From JAFEDN01 sp963818985 (lineage in GTDB: Bacteria; Pseudomonadota; Gammaproteobacteria; Coxiellales; Coxiellaceae), in the NCBI GenBank assembly GCA_963818985.1, contig CAWFUJ010000010.1, forward strand, positions 248,001 through 312,000: DNA of 64,000 nt. The letters are read 5' to 3'. Positions within the stretch are counted from its first letter, which is position 1. The number at the start of each line of letters is the position of its first letter. Made by a program: the position numbers and the translations under genes. This document shows, piece by piece, positions 8,227-16,643 of the stretch. Below the pieces are notes generated by a model. The model saw only the letters and a list, made by a program, of their open reading frames with translations, did no database searches and was not told the DNA's origin.

Positions 8227-8872
8227 TTACCTGATACTGTTACATGGTTTATCGCGTAATAAAAAATCCATGGCTAAAATGGCCAACTATTTTAGTGACC
8301 AAGGTTATCAAGTTAAAAATTTGGATTATCCATCTAAGCGTTATACGCTAGATATTCTGGTCGATCTTGTCGAACAACAGATCGCTGCTGAATGTACTGA
8401 GTTAGATCGGCCTTTAAGTATGGTTGGCCATTCCATGGGTTCGATTATCGCTCATCTTTATATAAAGAAATATCAACCGCCCAATCTAAACAAGGTGGTT
8501 GCATTAGGCCCTCCTTTTCAGGGAAGTACCATTATTGACCATTTAGGAAAACATTGGTGGTATAAAAAATTTCATGGTCCGGCCGCCTTACAGCTTGCCA
8601 CCACTGAAAACGGGATTTGTCATCAATTAGGCAATATTGCCTATCCGTTAGGAGTGATTGCTGGAACAAAGGCTTTTTTCCTCGATTGGTTTTTTTCCAA
8701 ATATTGGTTGGAGCACCCTAACGATGGCAAAGTAACAGTTTCCAGCACTCAAATTACTGGGTGCCAAGATTTTATTACTTTACCGCTTACCCATTCTTTT
8801 TTACCCAGCTATCCCGTCGTCATTGAACAAACCGAATATTTTTTAAAACACGGCTATTTTAAAAAAGACTAA
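8216..8872 (+). CDS. Alpha/beta-hydrolase, lipase/acyltransferase-like
   Basis: A 218-residue alpha/beta-hydrolase. LILLHGLSRNKKSM near the N-terminus supplies the oxyanion-hole strand. The nucleophile elbow is GHSMGS (about residues 77-82) and the candidate catalytic histidine is in LPLTHSFLP near 195. No signal peptide is seen, so a cytoplasmic location is likely. The gene overlaps the pnp stop by 11 bases and is presumably co-translated with pnp. The substrate is unknown; PGAP1/lipase-type esterases are the nearest class I can name from the motifs. Confidence 0.75.
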   Translation: MPSDYLILLHGLSRNKKSMAKMANYFSDQGYQVKNLDYPSKRYTLDILVDLVEQQIAAECTELDRPLSMVGHSMGSIIAHLYIKKYQPPNLNKVVALGPPFQGSTIIDHLGKHWWYKKFHGPAALQLATTENGICHQLGNIAYPLGVIAGTKAFFLDWFFSKYWLEHPNDGKVTVSSTQITGCQDFITLPLTHSFLPSYPVVIEQTEYFLKHGYFKKD

Positions 8873-8878
8873 ATTAGT

Positions 8879-8948
8879 ATGTCATCCCTATTTGCCTACA
8901 CATTATGGTGGGTGCAAGAGTGGATCCTCGCCTGCGCTGGGATGACAT
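8879..8948. repeat. Dispersed palindromic repeat, GTCATCCC family
   Basis: The ends ATGTCATCCC (8879-8888) and GGGATGACAT (8939-8948) are exact reverse complements enclosing a diverged core. The same ends recur at 24492-24520 and inside 39411-39525. The element lies between the hydrolase gene and comEC and could act as a transcript-end hairpin. Confidence 0.7.
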
Positions 8949-9042
8949 GTTCCAGGTAAGGGCCATATAAATTCCCGGGATTCAATTTATTAATTTCTTT
9001 GCTTAAATAATCACTGTTATTGCTATCAACAGTGATTTTCTC

Positions 9043-11328
9043 ATGGTATTGAACATTATTGGATTTGCTTGCGGCCTGTGTTTATTAGTCTATTTTCGTT
9101 CAGTTCCACCTTTTGGCTATTGTATTTTATTTCTGGCTTTGTTGATCATTAGCTATTGTCTAGTGCCTAAAGGAGACGCTAAACGTATATTGCTTTTTAT
9201 AATTTGGTTAACAATGGGCTTTAGTTGGAATGACTGGCGTGCTCATCAATGGTTGGATAAACGGATATCAACGAATTCAGTGGCTAAAGATATTTCTATC
9301 ACTGGCAGCATTGTTTCATTGCCCATTAATAATTTATCGAGTCGTTTTCTATTTAAAACTAGTGAATTTGATGGTCAGCCACAGCATTTATTGCTACAAC
9401 TGAGTTGGCAAAATCCACATCCACTATTAACGGTTGGTGAACGTTGGCAGCTGATAGTGCGTCTTAAGCCTCCGCATGGTTTAGTTAATTTTAATGGTTT
9501 TAATAAATTGCGATGGTTCTTCGAGCAAAATATTCATGGTACAGGCTATGTACGAACCCAAGCCCTTCAAAATTTGCTAGGACATTCAAACATACATTCG
9601 ATACAAGTTTGGCGGCAATCTTTGCAGCAAGAAATTTATCTTGCCGTTAAAAATCCCACCGCAGCAGCAATAATTGCGGCGTTAACCATGGGAGTGGAAA
9701 ATGGTTTATCAGACCAAGACTGGCAAGTTTTGCGTGATACCGGCACGGTACATTTGGTGGTTATTGCCGGATTACATATTGGCTTGGTTTCGCTAGCGGT
9801 TTCGTTTTTGGTAAAACAATGTTGGCGTTGTTTTCCATGGCTATTATTACGTTATCCAGCTCAACAAGCAGCTGCCATTGCTGGTCTGATGGTCGCGGTC
9901 GGTTACGGGGCACTGGCTGGTTTTGGTATCCCCACTCAGCGTGCAGTGATTATGATTTTTATCTTAACTCTGACCCAAGTTTTTTATTTTGAGGTGTCAG
10001 TGTGGCGACGAATCTTAATCGCTTTTTTAATAGTCATAATTGTGCAACCAGGAGCATTGTTTGCGGCTGGATTTTGGCTAAGTTTTGGAGCGGTTGCTTG
10101 GATTGCTTACAGTATGGGTGATCAATGGCGAGTTGCACCCCATTGGCAACAATGGTTGCGAATACAATGGGGACTTTTTTTAGGTTTAATGCCATTGACC
10201 TTATATTTTTTCCAGCAATTTTCTTTGGTGAGTCTTCTAGCTAATTTACCGGCCATTTTGTGGATTGGATGGGTAGTTGTGCCCATGTGCTTATTAGCTG
10301 CTGTTACCCGTGTGCTCGATTTTTCTTTGAGCCAAAGCTTATTTAAACTCGCTGGTTTGTTACTGATGCCGCTATGGGATTTTTTACAATGGTTATCTCA
10401 TTGGTATTGGGCCAGCAGCCATCAGTATATAGCACATTTATGGATGGTTATCTTGGCCTTAGCGGGAGGTGTCTGGTGTTTGGCGCCGGCAAATTTTCCA
10501 GCTCGATGGTTAGGAATGCTGGGTTTCCTGCCCATTTGGTTGGTGCATCCTTCCAGGCCTGCACCTGGATGTGTCTGGTTGACAATGTTAGATGTAGGCC
10601 AAGGGTTGGCTATGGTGGTACAGACCACAAACCATGTGTTAGTTTATGATACTGGCGCACGGATTCCCCAAATTTTTGATGCCGGACAGGCAGTGATTTT
10701 GCCTTATTTACAAACCTTGGCTTTTAAAAAGCTTGATTTATTAATCATTAGCCATGGTGACAATGATCATAGTGGCGGGGCAGAAACACTCTTAAACCAA
10801 TGGCCGGTGCAAAAGGTGCTAACCAGTATTCCTTCGAAGTTTGCTAAATTTCATGCCGAATTTTGTCAAGCGGGCCAGCATTGGCAGTGGGATGGGGTAG
10901 CATTTAAATTGCTAGCGCCTAAAAACATTCACCTCTATCTAGCTAATAATAGTTCTTGCGTATTGCAATTCAGTGTGGCTGGCACGCAGATTTTAATGAC
11001 TGGTGATATAGAATCGCCAATTGAAAAAAAATTAGTGGAGGAATATGGCCGGCAGTTACAATCCACGATTCTAGTGGTACCACATCACGGTAGCCGTACA
11101 TCATCCACATTGGCGTTTCTGCAAAACGTTCAACCGAGATTTGCATTGTTTTCTTTAGGTTATTTTAATCGTTTTCATTTTCCAGCCCCATCAGTTTTAG
11201 CTCGATATCAACAATTAGGAATTCAGCAATTAATCACCGCCAAAGAAGGAGCTATCAGCATTCATATCTCAGCCAAAGGTACTATACAAATCGAAACCGC
11301 CAATTCCCATCGATATTTTTGGCAATAG
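9043..11328 (+). CDS. comEC: DNA internalization protein ComEC/Rec2
   Basis: The inner-membrane channel that carries single-stranded DNA into the cytoplasm during natural transformation. This 761-residue protein begins with membrane segments and an OB-like region. It continues with the competence domain (TGTVHLVVIAGLHIGLVSLAV, near residues 230-250) and many transmembrane helices. It ends with a metallo-beta-lactamase-like domain: LDVGQGLAMVVQ, VYDTGA, the metal motif SHGDNDHSGG and PHHGSRTSS. All three parts are intact, so the protein is probably functional. The start ATG has only a weak ribosome-binding site. msbA follows after 17 bases, an arrangement known in other gammaproteobacteria (comEC-msbA-lpxK). 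Confidence 0.95.
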   Translation: MVLNIIGFACGLCLLVYFRSVPPFGYCILFLALLIISYCLVPKGDAKRILLFIIWLTMGFSWNDWRAHQWLDKRISTNSVAKDISITGSIVSLPINNLSSRFLFKTSEFDGQPQHLLLQLSWQNPHPLLTVGERWQLIVRLKPPHGLVNFNGFNKLRWFFEQNIHGTGYVRTQALQNLLGHSNIHSIQVWRQSLQQEIYLAVKNPTAAAIIAALTMGVENGLSDQDWQVLRDTGTVHLVVIAGLHIGLVSLAVSFLVKQCWRCFPWLLLRYPAQQAAAIAGLMVAVGYGALAGFGIPTQRAVIMIFILTLTQVFYFEVSVWRRILIAFLIVIIVQPGALFAAGFWLSFGAVAWIAYSMGDQWRVAPHWQQWLRIQWGLFLGLMPLTLYFFQQFSLVSLLANLPAILWIGWVVVPMCLLAAVTRVLDFSLSQSLFKLAGLLLMPLWDFLQWLSHWYWASSHQYIAHLWMVILALAGGVWCLAPANFPARWLGMLGFLPIWLVHPSRPAPGCVWLTMLDVGQGLAMVVQTTNHVLVYDTGARIPQIFDAGQAVILPYLQTLAFKKLDLLIISHGDNDHSGGAETLLNQWPVQKVLTSIPSKFAKFHAEFCQAGQHWQWDGVAFKLLAPKNIHLYLANNSSCVLQFSVAGTQILMTGDIESPIEKKLVEEYGRQLQSTILVVPHHGSRTSSTLAFLQNVQPRFALFSLGYFNRFHFPAPSVLARYQQLGIQQLITAKEGAISIHISAKGTIQIETANSHRYFWQ

Positions 11329-11345
11329 TGATACAATGATCAGCT

Positions 11346-13124
11346 ATGGCTCAACCCTTAATGACTGATTTAGGTACTTACCGCCGTTTATTGCAAGCAA
11401 CCAAAAAATATTGGTTATGCTTTGCCGTCGGCATAGTTGCAACTGCCGGCATGTCTTTAGTCGATGCGGGATTTGCTTGGTTAATTAAACCCATCATCGA
11501 TAAGGGGTTTATTAATCGCGATAAGCATTTTATTCATTGGCTGCCAGTGATGGTCATTATGATCTTTATGGTTCGTGGGGCATTTGTTTTCCTCTCCAAT
11601 TATTGCGTAACGCGAGTTTCCCGCCATGTGGTTATGGATTTTAGGCGGCGGCTCTTTGATCATCTATTAAAATTACCCACCAGTTTTTATGATAAAAGTA
11701 GTTCAGGGCAATTAATTTCGACAATGATCTACAATGTTGAACAAGTAGCCCAGGCCAGCTCCAATGCTTTATTAACGATTTTACAAGAAACTACGTTAGT
11801 GGTGGGTTTGATAGCAGTCATTATCAGCGTGAATTGGCAGCTATTTATTTTATTTTTAATTATTTTGCCTGGAATCGTATGGGTATTAAAACGCAATGGG
11901 ACGCGTTTAAAACGCATTAGCGCCACGGTGCAAAAATCAGTGGGCGAAGTGACGCGAGTTGCAGCCGAAGGTATTAGCGCACATCAAGTGGTTAGACTAT
12001 ACGGTGGCCAAGCCTATGAACAAGAAAAATTTTACCGGGCGACCAAAGCTAATCAGGAGCGTGAGCTTAAAATTGCCGTAGTGAATAGCATGGGTACTTC
12101 AATCGTGCAGTTATTATTATCGGTATTAATCGCAGTGGTACTGGTTTTCGCGACCATGCCTTCCTTGCATGTAAGCGCCGGCGCCTTTGGTACCGTCATT
12201 TCTTCGGTCATTATGTTGTTACGACCCATGCGACGTTTAACCACCGTCCATAGCCTGATTCAAAAAGGCGTAGCGGGCGCCGAGAGTATTTTTAAAGTGT
12301 TAGACGAAGATATTGAAAAAGATCGAGGTAAAGTTGAAATTGAAAGAGTAAAAGGCGCGGTGACTTTTTCTCAAGTTAATTTCGCTTACCAAACAGGTAA
12401 AGACCAAGTTTTGCAAGATATTAATTTTAGCGTGCACCCAGGTCAAGTGGTGGCTATTGTAGGCCATTCAGGCGCGGGGAAATCGACTTTAATTAATTTA
12501 TTACCGAGATTTTATGAAATCCGCAGTGGTGTTATTACCATCGACGGTATAGACCTTGTTGATTTTAGCTTAAGAAATTTACGCCAGCAATTTGCTATGG
12601 TCTCTCAACACCCAGTTTTATTTAACGACACCATCGCCCACAATATTGCTTACGGCTCTTCTATGGCCGAAGTGACCCTGGAACAAATTGAAGCCGCAGC
12701 TCGGGCAGCCTATGCTTGGGAATTTATCCAAGAATTTCCACAAGGCTTACAAGCATTGATTGGCGAAAATGGGGTATTATTATCGGGTGGTCAACGCCAA
12801 CGAATCGCAATTGCCCGAGCATTATTAAAAAACGCACCCATTTTAATTTTGGACGAGGCTACCTCGTCATTGGATACCCATTCAGAGCGTCAAATTCAAG
12901 CCGCACTTGAAAATCTAATGCAACGTTGCACGACATTTGTCGTGGCCCATCGATTATCGACAATTGAACACGCAGATTGGATTTTGGTTATGGACAAGGG
13001 TCAAATCGTAGAGCAAGGCAGTCATCAGTTATTGCTATCGCAAGGTGGTGCTTATTCAATGTTACATCATTTGCAATTCAAAGATCCGTCACCTGCTGTC
13101 CCTTTGGAGGCCGTTGTTGAATAA
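11346..13124 (+). CDS. msbA: Lipid A export ABC transporter MsbA
   Basis: Flips lipid A-core across the inner membrane using ATP. This 592-residue half-transporter has an N-terminal six-helix domain (about 20-320) and an ATPase domain. The Walker A motif GHSGAGKST is near 372, the signature LSGGQRQRIAIA near 479, Walker B ILILDEATSSLDT near 499, and the switch histidine is in VVAHRLSTIEHAD. The comEC-msbA-lpxK neighbourhood supports MsbA over other ABC exporters. A palindromic repeat lies between it and lpxK. Confidence 0.95.
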   Translation: MAQPLMTDLGTYRRLLQATKKYWLCFAVGIVATAGMSLVDAGFAWLIKPIIDKGFINRDKHFIHWLPVMVIMIFMVRGAFVFLSNYCVTRVSRHVVMDFRRRLFDHLLKLPTSFYDKSSSGQLISTMIYNVEQVAQASSNALLTILQETTLVVGLIAVIISVNWQLFILFLIILPGIVWVLKRNGTRLKRISATVQKSVGEVTRVAAEGISAHQVVRLYGGQAYEQEKFYRATKANQERELKIAVVNSMGTSIVQLLLSVLIAVVLVFATMPSLHVSAGAFGTVISSVIMLLRPMRRLTTVHSLIQKGVAGAESIFKVLDEDIEKDRGKVEIERVKGAVTFSQVNFAYQTGKDQVLQDINFSVHPGQVVAIVGHSGAGKSTLINLLPRFYEIRSGVITIDGIDLVDFSLRNLRQQFAMVSQHPVLFNDTIAHNIAYGSSMAEVTLEQIEAAARAAYAWEFIQEFPQGLQALIGENGVLLSGGQRQRIAIARALLKNAPILILDEATSSLDTHSERQIQAALENLMQRCTTFVVAHRLSTIEHADWILVMDKGQIVEQGSHQLLLSQGGAYSMLHHLQFKDPSPAVPLEAVVE

Positions 13125-13137
13125 AAAACGCGTAATA

Positions 13138-13178
13138 ATCCCCTCTCACATCCGGGAGAGGGGTTAGGCTGAGGGGAT
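13138..13178. repeat. Dispersed palindromic repeat, CCCTCTCCC family
   Basis: CCCTCTC-ACATCC-GGGAGAGGGG followed by TTAGGCTGAGGGGAT. The hairpin lies 13 bases after the msbA stop, within the msbA-lpxK spacer. Relatives with the same core occur at 22641, 30506, 43314, 44303, 53484 and 62307. Confidence 0.75.
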
Positions 13179-13255
13179 ATTGATAGAAGTGCTCCTCGGG
13201 CCCTTCTTGCCACATCTTTATAGATATCAGAGGGAAAAAATTGGAAGGTAAAAAA

Positions 13256-14224
13256 ATGAATATCGATCGTATTTGGTATCAAAAACATATTTTATCTTAT
13301 TTTCTATGGCCTTTGTCATTGCTTTATCGTGTCATAATAGCAGGACGAAGTTATTTATATCGAAAAAAAATTAAAAAAACCATTCATTTTCCTGTCCCCG
13401 TGATTATTATCGGCAATATAACCGTAGGTGGAACAGGCAAAACACCGTTAGTAATAAGCATAGCTAAATGGCTTGTGCAACAGGGATGGCGACCAGGGAT
13501 CGTCAGTCGTGGCTACCGAGGTCGGGTTAATAAAAATCAGGTTCAGGAAGTCTTAGCGAGTAGCGACCCACGCTGGGTGGGTGATGAAGCAGTACTATTG
13601 GTTCAAAGTACTGGCTGCCCAATGTTCATAGGTAAAAATAGGGTCGCTGCGGTTACCGCTTTATTAAATCAATCAAACTGTAATATCGTTCTTAGTGACG
13701 ACGGATTGCAGCATTTAGCTTTGGGCCGAGAGATCGAAATTGCAGTTATAGATGGCCAGCGTCGGTTCGGCAATGGTTTTTGTTTGCCAGCAGGACCTTT
13801 GCGTGAACCAATTTCGCGTTTAAAAACCGTCGATTTTCGAATTACAAATGGCGAAGCAGAGGGCAATGAGTGGCCAACGCAGTTGAAGCAAGGTGAAATC
13901 TATCAGATAACTGACCCTTCAAGAATTTTTAAACCGGAAATGGTACAGGGTAAAATTATCCATGCTGTCGCTGGAATTGGTCATCCACAACGATTTTTTA
14001 ACAGTCTTACCGTTCTTGGATTAACGATTATTCCTCACGCCTATCCAGATCATTATCAATTTCAAGCAAAAGATCTAAATTTTGGTCCTGATGCTTGGGT
14101 GATTATGACCGAAAAAGACGCGGTAAAATGCCGCAGTTTTGCTGATGAACGCCATTGGTGTTTGCCTGTTACAAGCTCTCTAGATCCTCAATTTTTTTAT
14201 TTATTAAATAAAAAGCTCAGTTAG
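13256..14224 (+). CDS. lpxK: Tetraacyldisaccharide 4'-kinase
   Basis: Phosphorylates the 4' position of the lipid A disaccharide on the cytoplasmic face of the inner membrane. The 322-residue protein has an N-terminal membrane-associated stretch (YFLWPLSLLYRVIIAG), the P-loop GNITVGGTGKTPL near 55, SRGYRGR, the catalytic-region motif DDGLQHLALGREIEIAVID and FCLPAGPLREP. I chose ATG 13256 because GGAAGG lies seven bases upstream; the frame opens at a TTG at 13241. It follows msbA, as in E. coli, so lipid A completion and export are genetically linked. The gene converges with the ankyrin gene to its right, five bases apart. Confidence 0.95.
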   Translation: MNIDRIWYQKHILSYFLWPLSLLYRVIIAGRSYLYRKKIKKTIHFPVPVIIIGNITVGGTGKTPLVISIAKWLVQQGWRPGIVSRGYRGRVNKNQVQEVLASSDPRWVGDEAVLLVQSTGCPMFIGKNRVAAVTALLNQSNCNIVLSDDGLQHLALGREIEIAVIDGQRRFGNGFCLPAGPLREPISRLKTVDFRITNGEAEGNEWPTQLKQGEIYQITDPSRIFKPEMVQGKIIHAVAGIGHPQRFFNSLTVLGLTIIPHAYPDHYQFQAKDLNFGPDAWVIMTEKDAVKCRSFADERHWCLPVTSSLDPQFFYLLNKKLS

Positions 14225-14229
14225 CTTGA

Positions 14230-16146
14230 TTATGTAATGGAAGGTTGCGATCTTTCTTGGTTGGGTATTTGTTGGTGATTTTTTTTAGGATTACCAATTA
14301 AAACATGTGCGTTAACTAGACTAGGTCGGGAAATTTTTGGTAAATCTGGTTTGACTTTTTCAGTAGGTTTAGGATTTTTGCTATGGAGTTTGCTGAGTTG
14401 TTCCTCTAATTTTATTTTTATCGCAGTTAACTTTTCTAATTTATCTTCATTATTAGTTTTTTTTGCTTCAATAAGTAAATTTTTTGTTAGAGTTAGCGCA
14501 TTATCTTTTCCTGGAGATGCTGATCTGTTTGGATCTGCACCTGCTGTCAAGAGCATATCAACCGCCCCCGTGTTGGATTTCATGATTGCAATCATTAAGG
14601 GTGTTAATATTTTAGAATCTGCAATGTTGGGATTGGCAGCAGGTTTGCCTTCTAAGAAAGATTGCAAAATATCATTTCTGCCAGATATCAAAGCCACTTG
14701 AATAGCAAGAGGAAGTTTATCAGCAGAAATTTTTGCACCAGATAAAATTAGTAAACTTCTTAAAGAGGGTACATTTTTATTTTCTGATATTTCTAATGAC
14801 TCAAATAATCTTTCTGCTTGATCGTTAGTGTTAGGTTCGGCGCCTAAATTTAATAATCGTTTTGCCAAATCAATATTGTCAGACATAATGGCTTCTTCAA
14901 GCATCGTCATGCCACTTACATCATAAGTAAAATCGTTTAAACTTACTCCGTGCTCAAGCAATAATTTCTGACAGATATGCGATTCAGCTTTGAATGCTTC
15001 GCGTAAAGCCATGGCTAAATAGTTTTCAGGGATTTTGAACTTTAATAATTCTTTAACAACCAATGGATGATTGCCTTTTGCAGCTGCAATTAAAGCTGTA
15101 CCTATCGCTTGTTGGAAAGGCGCAATTGCTAGGTTTAACTCTTCTAATTTCTTAATAAGTATTTCGCAAGCAGATAATTGACCAAATCGCGCAGCGCCGG
15201 TAAGAGAGTTTTCTATATTTTCAACACTAGCTTGTTCTAGCTGAGTGCTTAAACATTCTAATTGTCCTGATCTGGCTGATAATAGTAAGGGTGTAGTTAT
15301 GCCATTAACTATATAATTTGGATCCGCTCCCTCGCTAATTAGTTTTTCCACCATCATTTTATCGTCGATACGAACTGCCATGGTCAGCGCTTGATTAATT
15401 TCTTCAGGAGAGTAAAAAACTTCATGGATGGTTTTTTTGTCTGATATTTTCGATTCAGTTTGAATATGAGGAACTTTATTAAATGCCACTAAACCAATGG
15501 AAAACTTCTTTCTTGAATCCTGATTCCACTTAGAAATATGTTCGGCCATTTGTTCTAAAGCGGACTCTCCTGAAAAAATTTGCTCGCCTTTTTTATTATT
15601 AGGATCATAAAATGTATAGCTGCCATCTTCATTTTTTCGAGCAGAAACTTGATGGCTCTCGTGTTTGTTTTTTCCGGTCTTATCTAAGACATCTGTTTCC
15701 AAAGTTATGGATATTGTTTTTCCTTTAGAAAAAAGTTGTTGAAGATTATTATAAATTATATTTGCATTAGGGGTCACTAATACTGCTTTTCCAGTGATTA
15801 TGCGCAAGAATCCTATTTCTCCAGATATTATCTCATCTATTTTTTCTAAATGTCCTTGGCCAGCGGCGATATATAACGAAGGGTTTTGATAAAATTGCAG
15901 ATTAGAAATAAATATATCTAATTCTATCTTATCCGTGTCGCTTAGTTCAGTATTTCCATAATTGGAGATTTTTTCTGATACAGAAAGAAACCAATCTGGA
16001 TCAATTTCCCATAAATTACTAAATCCTTGACAATAACCTTTGGCATTACCATTTTTATAAAAGCTTTCTATAAAACTTGTTTCCCTCTTTTCATTTTGTA
16101 GATACTTTCTAATGTTTGATAGTAAATGGGATTGATCTAGTCGCAC
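14230..16146 (-). CDS. Ankyrin-repeat protein 2 with cysteine-protease-like N-terminus, candidate effector
   Basis: A 638-residue soluble protein read from a GTG at 16146 with AGAGG four bases upstream. Residues 1-230 contain GYCQGFSNLW (Cys39), SHQVSAR (His165) and FYDPNNKKG (Asp181). The order and surroundings resemble the Cys-His-Asp triad of YopT/C58-type papain-like proteases (C followed by G-x-S-x-x-W, H, then DPN). Ankyrin repeats follow from about 245 to 560: MVEKLISEGADPNYIVNG, LLLSARSGQLECL, AKRLLNLGAEPNTND and VDMLLTAGADPNRS. The tail is lysine/proline/serine-rich. A PmrA-box-like repeat lies upstream at 16237-16253. Protease activity is inferred from motif order only; the ankyrin part is clear. 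Most likely a secreted effector. Confidence 0.78.
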   Translation of the reverse strand: MRLDQSHLLSNIRKYLQNEKRETSFIESFYKNGNAKGYCQGFSNLWEIDPDWFLSVSEKISNYGNTELSDTDKIELDIFISNLQFYQNPSLYIAAGQGHLEKIDEIISGEIGFLRIITGKAVLVTPNANIIYNNLQQLFSKGKTISITLETDVLDKTGKNKHESHQVSARKNEDGSYTFYDPNNKKGEQIFSGESALEQMAEHISKWNQDSRKKFSIGLVAFNKVPHIQTESKISDKKTIHEVFYSPEEINQALTMAVRIDDKMMVEKLISEGADPNYIVNGITTPLLLSARSGQLECLSTQLEQASVENIENSLTGAARFGQLSACEILIKKLEELNLAIAPFQQAIGTALIAAAKGNHPLVVKELLKFKIPENYLAMALREAFKAESHICQKLLLEHGVSLNDFTYDVSGMTMLEEAIMSDNIDLAKRLLNLGAEPNTNDQAERLFESLEISENKNVPSLRSLLILSGAKISADKLPLAIQVALISGRNDILQSFLEGKPAANPNIADSKILTPLMIAIMKSNTGAVDMLLTAGADPNRSASPGKDNALTLTKNLLIEAKKTNNEDKLEKLTAIKIKLEEQLSKLHSKNPKPTEKVKPDLPKISRPSLVNAHVLIGNPKKNHQQIPNQERSQPSIT

Positions 16147-16220
16147 ATAACCTCTATATACTTACTTGCATTACTTTTATTTATTTTTATATTTAAAAAT
16201 TATAAACCATCGGCCTTAAC

Positions 16221-16253
16221 AGCGTATTAATGCAGTCTTAAAATAACCTTAAA
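16221..16253 (-). promoter_or_regulatory. PmrA-box-like tandem repeat of ankyrin gene 2
   Basis: On the minus strand TTTAAG-GTTAT-TTTAAG (16253 down to 16237) is a perfect match to YTTAAK-N5-YTTAAK. A weak -10-like TACGCT lies at 16226-16221, 16 bases after the start of the second repeat, the same offset as at the other three sites. The gene start is about 90 bases further on. PmrA binding is inferred. Confidence 0.65.
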
Positions 16254-16559
16254 TCCAGCAGATCCGATTCATGGCAGAAAGATGTTGTAACTAAACACAA
16301 TTGTTTTTCATGCCTATCCAGGACCACTATCATTTTTGGCAGAGATAAATAGCAAACCTTATCTTTAAGTTAATTGTTGAAAATATTTTTCAAAAATTGC
16401 TTTGGCGATTTAAGATGAGCAAGCGAAAATCCAACCAGGAACAACTCCGACCCCGAGCAGATAAATCACGCAATTACGTACGTTCTAGCCTTACATTTTG
16501 TTAGATTAGTACGTCTAGATTCATGATTTAAATAATTATTTTAATGAAGTAGTAGATAA

Positions 16560-16592
16560 ATTAAGACTAATTTAATATTCCTTTGCTAAGCT
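16560..16592 (+). promoter_or_regulatory. PmrA-box-like tandem repeat of coiled-coil gene
   Basis: ATTAAG-ACTAA-TTTAAT (16560-16576) followed by ATT gives two TTAA cores 11 bases apart. A possible extended -10 (TG-C-TAAGCT) has its hexamer at 16587-16592, 16 bases after the second repeat starts. The gene begins at 16644. The first base deviates from the YTTAAK consensus. Regulation by PmrA is inferred. Confidence 0.58.
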
Positions 16593-16643
16593 CAAACAAA
16601 GGGTTAAAAAATACAGTGATTTAAAGTAATAGAGGGTAAATAT

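Larger units (their letters stand above)
16147..16643. other. Intergenic region between two divergent effector-like genes
   Basis: A 497-base AT-rich spacer with no convincing open reading frame. It separates ankyrin protein 2 (leftward) from the coiled-coil protein (rightward) and holds two PmrA-box-like repeats, one for each direction (16237-16253 and 16560-16579). The middle part (about 16420-16520) is less AT-rich, with no hairpin or repeat that I recognise. Confidence 0.6.
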
